Below are positions 1 through 6,721 of a DNA stretch of 15,499 nt, piece by piece. Within the stretch, counting starts at the first letter, position 1, and the number at the start of each line of letters is the position of its first letter. The position numbers and the translations under genes are program-made. Below the pieces are notes generated by a model. The model ran no database searches, was not told where the DNA came from, and was given only the letters and a program-made list of their open reading frames with translations. The DNA comes from an uncultured Eubacteriales bacterium (GTDB lineage: Bacteria; Bacillota; Clostridia; Oscillospirales; Butyricicoccaceae), in assembly GCA_910586105.1 (NCBI GenBank), contig CAJUGU010000100.1, forward strand, positions 1 to 15,499, read 5' to 3'.

Positions 1-1
1 A

Positions 2-154
2 TATAAATATTTATTTAGAAGATTCTACCGGGAACACGAAGTCGAATTGGGACTTATCCAAACGTTTGCGGACCGGTTTTGTAGCTGCTATAATTTAGAA
101 AGCCCCTTTGTATGTAGATACTGCATACAAAAGAGCTATTGTAACATTATATGA
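2..154 (+). CDS. possible 3' end of an unknown gene, cut by the window edge
   Basis: An open frame of 50 codons enters from the left edge and stops at TGA 152-154. The translation is rich in Arg, Cys and aromatic residues (for example LFRRFYREHEVELG, then FCSCYN and CRYC), which looks more protein-like than the A+T-rich DNA after it. I do not recognise a family. No ribosome binding site or start is inside the window, so it could be the tail of the preceding gene or chance. The stretch from 155 to 245 holds only A+T-rich sequence and an 11-base direct repeat TATATGAAGAT (148-158 and 189-199). Confidence 0.25.
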   Translation, partial: YKYLFRRFYREHEVELGLIQTFADRFCSCYNLESPFVCRYCIQKSYCNII

Positions 155-245
155 AGATGGATTAAAATTTTCCGCATTTTTTTATTGGTATATGAAGATA
201 TAACCTGTTTAACAAAAAAATATTCTGGAAATTTGACGAAAAGAC

Positions 246-274
246 TTGCATTTATGGCGGAGCAGTGCTAGACT
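246..274 (+). promoter_or_regulatory. sigma-70/SigA-type promoter for the polysaccharide operon
   Basis: A -35-like TTGCAT (246-251) and a -10-like TAGACT (269-274) are separated by exactly 17 bases. It sits in the only sizeable gene-free stretch before the operon, preceded by A-rich DNA. Transcription would start near 281, leaving a leader of about 70 nt before the first gene. A TTGACG at 233-238 has no matching -10 at the right distance. This is a motif match only. Confidence 0.55.
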
Positions 275-291
275 AATGAAAGAAATTTAAT

Positions 292-328
292 ACTCGGTTA
301 CATTCGGGATTCTATGGAGAAGCCGAGT
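292..328 (+). promoter_or_regulatory. leader hairpin just upstream of the first ribosome binding site
   Basis: ACTCGGTT (292-299) can pair with AGCCGAGT (321-328), giving an eight-pair stem with one G-U and a loop of about 21 nt. It ends six bases before the AGGAGGAG ribosome binding site (334-341). It could modulate translation of the leader gene or be a binding site for it, but no function can be shown. It does not have a U-tract, so it is not a simple terminator. Confidence 0.3.
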
Positions 329-349
329 GCGAGAGGAGGAGACCTTGCA

Positions 350-1039
350 ATGTATCCAAGACAGCACTACAGCGGATGGGGACAGGTCGGACGGCTGATC
401 CCGCATCAAAACGAAGACGATCCGGGCGAGCATGTGGATCGAAAAAGCATCAAGCAGTTTTTAGAAGGCTGTCGCCAGCGGGGGACCTCAGAACTTACGG
501 TGACGCGCTATGGCAAACCGTTGGAAGTGCTTTACGACTATCTGCCAGAGGATAAATCGATCCGATATGGAACGTTGGCAAAATGGCGGGGGGCGTTGAT
601 CGATAACGGCTATATAAGAGGCACGGTCAATTCCTATGTATCGGTTGCAAACATGCGTTTTGATTTCAGCAGAAGGTGTGAATACCAAATGTCCGAGCGG
701 CTAGGCCAAATGCCGGAGGAGCAGCCGGCGCTTAGCCGGATGGAGTATTTACAGCTGCTGCAAGCGGCGCGCAAGGGTTATACCACGGAGCCGATCTTCC
801 AAACGCGGGACGGCAGGCCGATGAACTGCGCCTACACCATGCGAATGATCCGGGCGATCTGCCCGGTGGCAGGCGTCTCCGAGGATAAAGGCGGTACCCG
901 CTGCCTGCAAAAGCTCTATCGTTCGAACCGGGCCGGGCTGGAAAGCAGCCTGCTGACCGACCAGGCGCACGAGCGCTTACTTGAGCACGAGCAGCTCGAA
1001 ACTGGCTGGAACGAAAACAATAAGGCAGTGGTTTGGTAA
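350..1039 (+). CDS. integrase-like (tyrosine recombinase fold) leader protein, catalytic region missing
   Basis: The start ATG 350 is chosen because AGGAGGAG (334-341) sits 8 bases upstream; an in-frame ATG at 314 has no such site. The 229-residue product has an N-terminal SAM-like core-binding region at about residues 30-108, then LSRMEYLQLLQAARK (128-142), which in tyrosine recombinases opens the catalytic domain. It then jumps to a tail-like segment (FQTRDGRPM; GTRCLQKLYRSNRAGLES from residue 182; a C-terminal LLEHEQLETGW). The stretch expected between residues about 142 and 146, carrying the first catalytic Arg and the Lys, is absent, and no HxxR or Tyr nucleophile is seen. From memory, integrase-like proteins of this kind lead exopolysaccharide loci in gut Clostridia, where they may act as regulators. 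Here it is probably a deleted copy, or a protein that only binds DNA. The stop is 2 bases before the next ATG. Confidence 0.6.
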   Translation: MYPRQHYSGWGQVGRLIPHQNEDDPGEHVDRKSIKQFLEGCRQRGTSELTVTRYGKPLEVLYDYLPEDKSIRYGTLAKWRGALIDNGYIRGTVNSYVSVANMRFDFSRRCEYQMSERLGQMPEEQPALSRMEYLQLLQAARKGYTTEPIFQTRDGRPMNCAYTMRMIRAICPVAGVSEDKGGTRCLQKLYRSNRAGLESSLLTDQAHERLLEHEQLETGWNENNKAVVW

Positions 1040-1041
1040 AC

Positions 1042-1911
1042 ATGGGTGAAATCAAAATATTTGTATGTTGTCACCGACCGGAAGCCGTTCCGGAGCATCC
1101 GCTCCTGGTTCCGATCCAAGTAGGGGCCGCGCTGGCGGACACTCATTTCCCGGGGTTCCTGCATGACGATACGGGCGACCATATTTCGGAAAAAAACCGT
1201 TCCTATTGTGAGCTTACAGCCCAATACTGGGCGTGGAAGAATGTCCAGGCGGACTACTACGGTTTTTTCCATTACCGCCGTTATCTTTATCCGGATATTC
1301 ATGCAAAGCAACCCTATCAGCTCGCGCAGTCCCCATCTGCAAATCTTCTGAAAAGATTAAATTATGAAAGTTTCGCGGGATTGATCCGGGACTATGATCT
1401 CATTTTACCAAAATCTGAAAACATGCATGTCCCGGTTCGGGATCATTATGCAGCGGCCCCATTCCATGATGCAGGCGATTTGCGGTTGTTAGAAAACCTG
1501 ATCCGACGGGATACTCCGGAATACGCGGCCGCGCTGCATGCATACCTATCCGGGACAAACTGTTATTTCGGCAATATATTCATCATGAAACGTCCGGTTT
1601 TCCGATCCTATTGCGCATGGATATTCCCACTGCTGGCGGAATTCGACCGATATGTGCAAAAGGGCTGCGTTTCACCACAAGCGCAGCGGGTGAACGGCTA
1701 CTTAGCGGAACGCCTTTTGGGGATCTATGCAGCGGCGTTTCGGGCGGGAGGCGGCGGAAAGCTGCTGGAACTGCCTCGGATCCATTTTGAACGCTGTCCG
1801 AAAAAAATGTGGAAGCGTCGGACATTAAATCTAGTCCTTCCGCCAGGTACGCGCAGACGGGCGCTGATAAAAAAAGCAAGGGACTGTATCCTGACAGGGG
1901 GACAGGCATGA
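1042..1911 (+). CDS. DUF4422 family glycosyltransferase
   Basis: The 289-residue protein begins at ATG 1042, two bases after the leader gene stop; a TTG at 1033 lies inside that gene and is less likely. DUF4422 hallmarks are visible: an N-terminal EIKIFVCCHRP strand, SEKNRSYCELTAQYWAWKN (residues 49-67), the family signature YYGFFHYRRYL (residues 72-82) and NCYFGNIFIMKRPVF (about 173-187). DUF4422 proteins are cytoplasmic transferases found in capsule and O-antigen loci; sugar specificity is not readable from sequence. Its position directly before a GlfT2-like gene suggests that it adds an early or linking sugar to the lipid-borne chain, as GlfT1 or the rhamnosyltransferase do in mycobacteria (inference). 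It overlaps the next gene by ATGA (1908-1911), so translation is probably coupled. The ribosome binding site is weak, which also suggests coupling to the leader gene. Confidence 0.85.
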   Translation: MGEIKIFVCCHRPEAVPEHPLLVPIQVGAALADTHFPGFLHDDTGDHISEKNRSYCELTAQYWAWKNVQADYYGFFHYRRYLYPDIHAKQPYQLAQSPSANLLKRLNYESFAGLIRDYDLILPKSENMHVPVRDHYAAAPFHDAGDLRLLENLIRRDTPEYAAALHAYLSGTNCYFGNIFIMKRPVFRSYCAWIFPLLAEFDRYVQKGCVSPQAQRVNGYLAERLLGIYAAAFRAGGGGKLLELPRIHFERCPKKMWKRRTLNLVLPPGTRRRALIKKARDCILTGGQA

Positions 1912-3428
1912 TATTGTCACAAATCCTATTTCCTCCGGAGCAGGAGCCGGAAAAGCGGCTGCTTTATTGCCGTGGAAAGGGCATAGAGACTGCGAACGGC
2001 AGTTTGAGGATCCCGGCGGGGGAAACAGTACGGCTCGACACATATTTCAACGCCTTTTTCTACGGCGCGTACCTTCGCTATTCTCGCGTCAAACAAGTTC
2101 AAGCCACAGTCAGGACCTCTGGCACGATCGAACTGGTATTGTCAGCGCTTTCGCAGGAAATGCATGAAACCGTACTTTTTCAACAGAAGGTTTCGGGGGA
2201 GGAGATCATCACGCGGTTTCCGGCTTACCCGCTTTCGGGCCTGCCCAAAGACGGAGCGTTGTTTCTAGCCGTCCGGGCGGAGCGGGGGCCTGCGTATCTG
2301 CATGGCGGATGCTTTTCCACGGCAGGGCTGGAACCGCTTCCGGTACGGGCGGCGGCTGTGATCTGCACTTACCAACGGGAGCGCTCGGTCAAAGAAAACC
2401 TTCGCCGGGCGGCGAGTCTGTGGGAGCCGGAAAGTCCGGTAAAGGATGCGGTCGATGTTCTGGTGATCGACAACGGGGCGTCCCTCCATCTGGCGGAAAC
2501 GCCGCACGTCACGGTATTTCCAAACAAAAACTGGGGCGGCAGCGGCGGTTTTGCGCGCGGGATGTTGGAAGCCTGTCAAAAAGGTTATACGCATATCCTG
2601 CTGATGGACGATGACATTTCGTTTGAACCGGAAACGCTTTTGCGCACGATACAGTTTTTACGCGCGGCACAGGAGGGCAAACGTCCGCTGTGCGTTGGCG
2701 GGCAAATGTTGCTGGAGCATCAGCCGACGATACAGTTTGAGTCCGGTTCCGGTTATCGAAGGGGCAGGCTGACGCCGCACGGACGGGGACGGGACTTATC
2801 CGACCGTCGAGCCTTGCTGGAAAACGCGAAAGAGACCGGTGCGGAATACAACGCATGGTGGTATTGCTGCATTCCGGTATCAGCTGTGAAACGGTATGGT
2901 TACCCACTGCCATTTTTTATCAAGACGGACGATGTCGAATATGGCCTGCGCATACATCCGGAGGTCGTGCTGCTCAATGGGATCGGCGTATGGCATATGG
3001 CGTTTTCCGAAAAGTACAGTCCGCATCTGGAATATTATATCAAGCGCAACGAGCTGATCGCCAGCGCGCTCCATGGAAGCGGCGCGGGAGCGCTGGCCGG
3101 CATCTGGAAACTGAGCCGGACGGCTGCGAAAGCCTGTTTTCGGAGGGATGCAAAGACGCTGGCCTTCGTGCGGCGCGCCTGTCAGGATTTTCAAAAGGGG
3201 CCGGAATTCTTTTTAAAAACTGATGCGGAAGTGCTGAACCGGCAGCTTTTGGAGCCGCGGCAAACCTCGATCTGGACGGAACTGCGTCGGTTGCTGCCTG
3301 CGTTTGCCGCATTTGCATTGCGCTATCGCCGGGTACGGGCGGAATACTGTAGCAGGCTTCCGGAACTGGTTTCCGGGACATTTTGGCGCACACGTTTTGA
3401 GATAGGGAAGGAAAACGATCCATCATGA
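1908..3428 (+). CDS. GlfT2-like galactofuranosyltransferase (GT-A fold), first copy
   Basis: The start ATG 1908 has AGGGGG (1896-1901) 6 bases upstream and overlaps the previous stop; an open frame back to 1809 is just overlap. The 506-residue product has the GlfT2 order: an N-terminal beta-rich domain (residues 1-140), then the GT-A domain with ICTYQRE, PNKNWGGSGGFARG, the metal-binding MDDD (233-236), the WWYCCIP motif (317-323), the catalytic-region DD-x-EY (D341, D342, E344) and WH (362-363), followed by YYIKRN. These are the hallmark motifs of mycobacterial GlfT2, which polymerises galactofuranose from UDP-Galf with alternating 5- and 6-linkages. It is shorter than GlfT2 (about 640 residues). 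With glf in the same operon, a UDP-Galf donor is very likely. It may initiate or extend the galactan; the division of labour with the second copy at 6722 is unknown. It would act at the cytoplasmic membrane face. It overlaps the permease gene by ATGA. Confidence 0.85.
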   Translation: MILSQILFPPEQEPEKRLLYCRGKGIETANGSLRIPAGETVRLDTYFNAFFYGAYLRYSRVKQVQATVRTSGTIELVLSALSQEMHETVLFQQKVSGEEIITRFPAYPLSGLPKDGALFLAVRAERGPAYLHGGCFSTAGLEPLPVRAAAVICTYQRERSVKENLRRAASLWEPESPVKDAVDVLVIDNGASLHLAETPHVTVFPNKNWGGSGGFARGMLEACQKGYTHILLMDDDISFEPETLLRTIQFLRAAQEGKRPLCVGGQMLLEHQPTIQFESGSGYRRGRLTPHGRGRDLSDRRALLENAKETGAEYNAWWYCCIPVSAVKRYGYPLPFFIKTDDVEYGLRIHPEVVLLNGIGVWHMAFSEKYSPHLEYYIKRNELIASALHGSGAGALAGIWKLSRTAAKACFRRDAKTLAFVRRACQDFQKGPEFFLKTDAEVLNRQLLEPRQTSIWTELRRLLPAFAAFALRYRRVRAEYCSRLPELVSGTFWRTRFEIGKENDPS

Positions 3429-4861
3429 AGCAAAAACGGATAACGTTCGCACAGGGCTGTGCCGCGCTTCTGCTGCTATATTTCCTGCTGGCCGTGCTGC
3501 TGTACGCGATCGCCGGTGAACAGTTTTTCTGGCGGGCCAGCCAGCAGGAGCTGTTTATACCGGAAAGCTCAGCGGGAGCAGAGCCGCTGGACGGGAGCCA
3601 TGTTTTGGAGCAGAGCTTTTGGCTGGAAGGCGACCGGATCGATTCCCTGGCCTTTAAAAGCTGTACCTATGGACGACAGAATTCCGGCGTCCTGAGGGCC
3701 GAACTGGCCGATGAAAACGGCGCTGTCCTTGCGGCGCAAGAGTATGCGATGCAGCAGCTGCCGGATAACGGGTTCGTTCCTTTTTCTGCGGCGGAAGCGC
3801 TCCGGATCTCAGCGGGTAGGCGGTATGTTTTGCGGCTTTCCGGCAGGGATACCACGCCGGAGCAGGCGGCTTCGGCGGTCTATCAGGAGCAGGCGACCCT
3901 GCCGGGCGGCGAGCTTCGGTTCGACGGACAGCCGATCGCCGGCGCCCTTTGCGTGGAGCTCCGGCAATCGGACGCGCTGTGGTTCGGGCCGCATTATTGG
4001 CAGTCCGCAGGGATCGTGGGCATGCTTCTTGCAGGCTATCTTTGGTTCCTGTGCCGTCAGCGGCGCGCTGGGAAAAAAGGACTGGTGCTGAACGCGCTGG
4101 ACGCCTTCCAGCGTTACCGCTTTTTGCTGCGGCAGCTGGTGGAACGCGACTTCAAGACCAAATACAAGCGCTCAGCCCTTGGCGTTTTGTGGAGCTTTCT
4201 CAACCCGCTTCTGACGATGAGCGTTCAATACATCGTATTTTCGACCGTGTTTCGGAATGACATTCAAAACTTTCCGGTCTATCTGCTGATCGGCGTGGTG
4301 TTTTTCAATTTCTTTTCAGAATCCTGCGGTATGGGGTTAATGTCAGTTGTCGCCAATGCGCCGCTGTTGACCAAAGTCTATGTCCCTAAATACATTTTTC
4401 CGGCATCCCGCGTGCTTTCTTCCTTTGTGAATTTCATGCTGGCACTGGCGCCATTGCTGGCTGTGCTGCTTGTGACCGGGCAGCGGCTGACCAAAGCGTT
4501 CCTGCTGTTGCCGTTCAGTTTGGCGTGCGTGCTTGTGTTCTGCATGGGCATGGCGCTGCTGCTGTCGGCGATGATGGTTTTCTTCCGTGACGTTCAGTTT
4601 TTATGGAATGTAATCAGCATCCTGTGGATGTACGCAACGCCAATCTTTTACCCGGAAACCATTATCCCGCAGGCGTTCATGGGTGTATATAAGATGAACC
4701 CGCTGTATCATTTTATCCGCTTTGCGCGGCTGGCAATCTTGGATGGCGTATCGCCGGAGCCGAGAGCTTATTTGTTCTGCATTTTGGCGGCGGTGATTCC
4801 GCTTTTGTTAGGGCTTGCGCTATTCCGTAGGACGCAGGACCGTTTTGTCCTGAACCTTTGA
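3425..4861 (+). CDS. wzm: ABC-2 polysaccharide export permease (Wzm-like) with extra N-terminal extracytoplasmic domain
   Basis: The 478-residue protein has an ABC-2 transporter domain from about residue 220: an amphipathic RYRFLLRQLVERDFKTKYKR, the classic SALGVLWSFLNPL interface motif, then about six hydrophobic helices and the ILWMYATPIFYP motif before NPLYHFIRFAR. Wzm proteins are normally about 260 residues. Here about 215 residues precede that domain: one membrane helix (about 8-30), a hydrophilic beta-type region (about 31-192; for example VLEQSFWLEGDRIDSLAF, then FVPFSAAEALRISAGRRYVLRL) and a second helix (about 193-212). By topology this region should face outside the cell. It may hold the exported glycan or an assembly partner (inference). 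The start overlaps the previous stop (ATGA 3425-3428), with GGGAAGGA 12 bases upstream. The ATPase partner follows directly. Confidence 0.88.
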   Translation: MKQKRITFAQGCAALLLLYFLLAVLLYAIAGEQFFWRASQQELFIPESSAGAEPLDGSHVLEQSFWLEGDRIDSLAFKSCTYGRQNSGVLRAELADENGAVLAAQEYAMQQLPDNGFVPFSAAEALRISAGRRYVLRLSGRDTTPEQAASAVYQEQATLPGGELRFDGQPIAGALCVELRQSDALWFGPHYWQSAGIVGMLLAGYLWFLCRQRRAGKKGLVLNALDAFQRYRFLLRQLVERDFKTKYKRSALGVLWSFLNPLLTMSVQYIVFSTVFRNDIQNFPVYLLIGVVFFNFFSESCGMGLMSVVANAPLLTKVYVPKYIFPASRVLSSFVNFMLALAPLLAVLLVTGQRLTKAFLLLPFSLACVLVFCMGMALLLSAMMVFFRDVQFLWNVISILWMYATPIFYPETIIPQAFMGVYKMNPLYHFIRFARLAILDGVSPEPRAYLFCILAAVIPLLLGLALFRRTQDRFVLNL

Positions 4862-4875
4862 CCGGGAGGGTCGAT

Positions 4876-5607
4876 ATGATCGAAGTACAGCATTTAACGG
4901 TCGATTTCCGGATGGCAAACGATCGGATCCAAAGCCTGAAAGAATATTCGGTGGCGCTGCTTACCCGACGCCTGTCGGTCGAAAAATTCCGGGCGCTGGA
5001 CGATATTTCGTTTTCCGTGAAACGGGGCGAAGTTTTTGGGCTGGTCGGCCATAATGGGGCGGGGAAAAGCACTCTGCTGAAGGTGATTTCCGGCATCCTG
5101 AAACCGACCTCCGGGCAGCTATGGGTAGGAGGCCCGACCGTACCGATGTTAGAATTGGGTTCCGGTTTCGATATGGATCTCAACGGGCGGGAAAACATTT
5201 TTCTGAATGGCGCGATCCTGGGTTATTCCGAGGACTTCCTGAAGGAAAAATACCCGGAAATTGTTGAGTTTGCCGGATTGGGGCAGTTTATCGCAGCGCC
5301 GCTGCGGAATTATTCATCGGGAATGCTGGCGCGGCTGGCCTTTTCCATTGCTACCGTAGTAAACCCGGAGATCTTGATCGTAGACGAGATCCTGGCGGTG
5401 GGGGACGAGCCGTTTCAGCGGAAAAGCAAGCAGCGGATGCTGGAATTGATGGGCGGCGGCACGACAGTGCTGTTTGTATCTCACGATTTAAAACAGATCC
5501 GGGAAATGTGCGGCCGGGTACTCTGGCTGGAACACGGCAGGGTGCGGATGCTCGGCGATGCCGGGACGGTCTGCGACTGCTATGAAAATCAGGGAGGAAC
5601 GTTATGA
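4876..5607 (+). CDS. wzt: ABC transporter ATPase for polysaccharide export (Wzt/TagH-like)
   Basis: The start ATG 4876 is preceded by GGGAGGG (4864-4870) with a 5-base spacer; the upstream TTG 4858 inside the permease gene is rejected. The 243-residue protein has Walker A GHNGAGKST (58-66), the signature YSSGMLARLAFS (from 146), Walker B ILIVDE (D170, E171) and the H-loop His203. The N-terminal MIEVQHLTVDFRMANDRIQS and SLKEY segments are typical of the O-antigen/teichoic acid exporter subfamily (ABCG2-like sequence RxS...KE). It ends shortly after the nucleotide-binding domain, so it lacks the C-terminal carbohydrate-binding domain of E. coli O9a-type Wzt. It energises transport of the lipid-linked glycan through the permease encoded just upstream. 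Its stop overlaps the glf start (ATGA 5604-5607). Confidence 0.93.
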   Translation: MIEVQHLTVDFRMANDRIQSLKEYSVALLTRRLSVEKFRALDDISFSVKRGEVFGLVGHNGAGKSTLLKVISGILKPTSGQLWVGGPTVPMLELGSGFDMDLNGRENIFLNGAILGYSEDFLKEKYPEIVEFAGLGQFIAAPLRNYSSGMLARLAFSIATVVNPEILIVDEILAVGDEPFQRKSKQRMLELMGGGTTVLFVSHDLKQIREMCGRVLWLEHGRVRMLGDAGTVCDCYENQGGTL

Positions 5608-6698
5608 AATATGATTATTTGATCGTAGGCGCAGGGCTGTATGGCGCCGTTTTCGCGCATGAAATGACCGCTCGCGGGAAGCGCTGTCTGGTGATCGATA
5701 AACGCGGCCACATCGCGGGGAATATTTATTGCCAGGAGCAAAGCGGGATCCGTGTACATCAATATGGCGCGCACATTTTCCACACCAGCAGCCGCCGGAT
5801 CTGGGAATATGTGAACCGGTTTGCGGAGTTCAATCAATATATCAATTCACCGGTCGCGGTGTATCACGATGAGCTTTATAACCTGCCGTTTAATATGAAT
5901 ACGTTTAGCCGTCTCTGGGGGATTCGCACGCCGGAGGAAGCAAAGGCGAAGATTCGGGAGCAGATCGCCGCATTGGATATCGCGGAACCGAAGAATCTGG
6001 AGGAGCAGGCGCTTTCGCTGGTAGGGACCGATGTGTATACCAAGCTGGTGAAGGGTTACACCGAAAAGCAATGGGGACGGGACTGCAAAGCGCTTCCGGC
6101 GTTCATTATCAAACGGCTGCCGGTGCGGTTCACATACGATAACAATTATTTTAACGACCGGTATCAGGGCATTCCGATCGGGGGCTATAACCAGATCGTA
6201 GAAAAACTGCTGCTAGGTTCAGATGTGCGGTTGAAGACGGATTATTTTGAACTGCGTGGGAAAGCGCCTGAATTGGCGGAACGGACGCTGTTTACTGGAA
6301 TGATCGATACTTTTTATGATTATCGGTTTGGCGCGCTGGCCTATCGGAGCGTGCGGTTTGAGACGGAAGAGCTGCCAATCGAAAACTATCAGGGCAACGC
6401 CGTCGTGAACTATACCGCCCGGGAGGTACCGTATACCCGGATCATTGAACATAAACATTTTGAATTTGGCAAACAGCCGTCAACGATCATTTCCAAAGAA
6501 TTCCCCATGGAATGGAAGCCCGGGATCGAGCCTTATTATCCGGTGAATGATGCGGAAAACACGGCGTTATATGAAAAATATGCAGCGCTTGCGTCGCAGG
6601 AATCCAATGTGATTTTTGGCGGGCGACTTGGGCATTATCGATATTATGATATGGATAAGGTTATTGCGGCGGCGTTGGATGCGGCGGAAAAAGAATAA
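5604..6698 (+). CDS. glf: UDP-galactopyranose mutase
   Basis: The 364-residue protein matches the usual Glf length of about 365-390. It converts UDP-galactopyranose to UDP-galactofuranose with reduced FAD. Visible are the N-terminal FAD site VGAGLYGAVFAHEM (from 8), GIRVHQYGAHIFHT (48-61), EKQWGRD with W157, the substrate-binding R171, TYDNNYFNDRYQGIPIGGY, the YTRIIEHKHF motif with R279 (one of the two conserved phosphate-binding arginines) and GRLGHYRYYDMDK with R341. All key residues expected for an active enzyme are present. AGGGAGGA (5590-5597) is placed 6 bases before the ATG. It supplies UDP-Galf to the two GlfT2-like transferases that flank the transporter and mutase genes. Confidence 0.97.
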   Translation: MKYDYLIVGAGLYGAVFAHEMTARGKRCLVIDKRGHIAGNIYCQEQSGIRVHQYGAHIFHTSSRRIWEYVNRFAEFNQYINSPVAVYHDELYNLPFNMNTFSRLWGIRTPEEAKAKIREQIAALDIAEPKNLEEQALSLVGTDVYTKLVKGYTEKQWGRDCKALPAFIIKRLPVRFTYDNNYFNDRYQGIPIGGYNQIVEKLLLGSDVRLKTDYFELRGKAPELAERTLFTGMIDTFYDYRFGALAYRSVRFETEELPIENYQGNAVVNYTAREVPYTRIIEHKHFEFGKQPSTIISKEFPMEWKPGIEPYYPVNDAENTALYEKYAALASQESNVIFGGRLGHYRYYDMDKVIAAALDAAEKE

Positions 6699-6721
6699 CA
6701 GGAAAGCAAGGGGTTTTGAGA

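Noticed and set aside
1..313. Invertible promoter with flanking inverted repeats, suggested by the integrase-like gene
   Set aside because: No convincing inverted repeat pair flanks 246-274; only a small GTATGTA/TGCATAC hairpin at 110-128 and a direct repeat TATATGAAGAT were found, and the recombinase lacks catalytic residues.
488..970. Reverse-strand open frames opposite the integrase-like gene
   Set aside because: They lie entirely within + strand coding sequence, have no ribosome binding site and low-complexity Arg/Pro/Ala composition; they are shadows of the G+C-rich gene.
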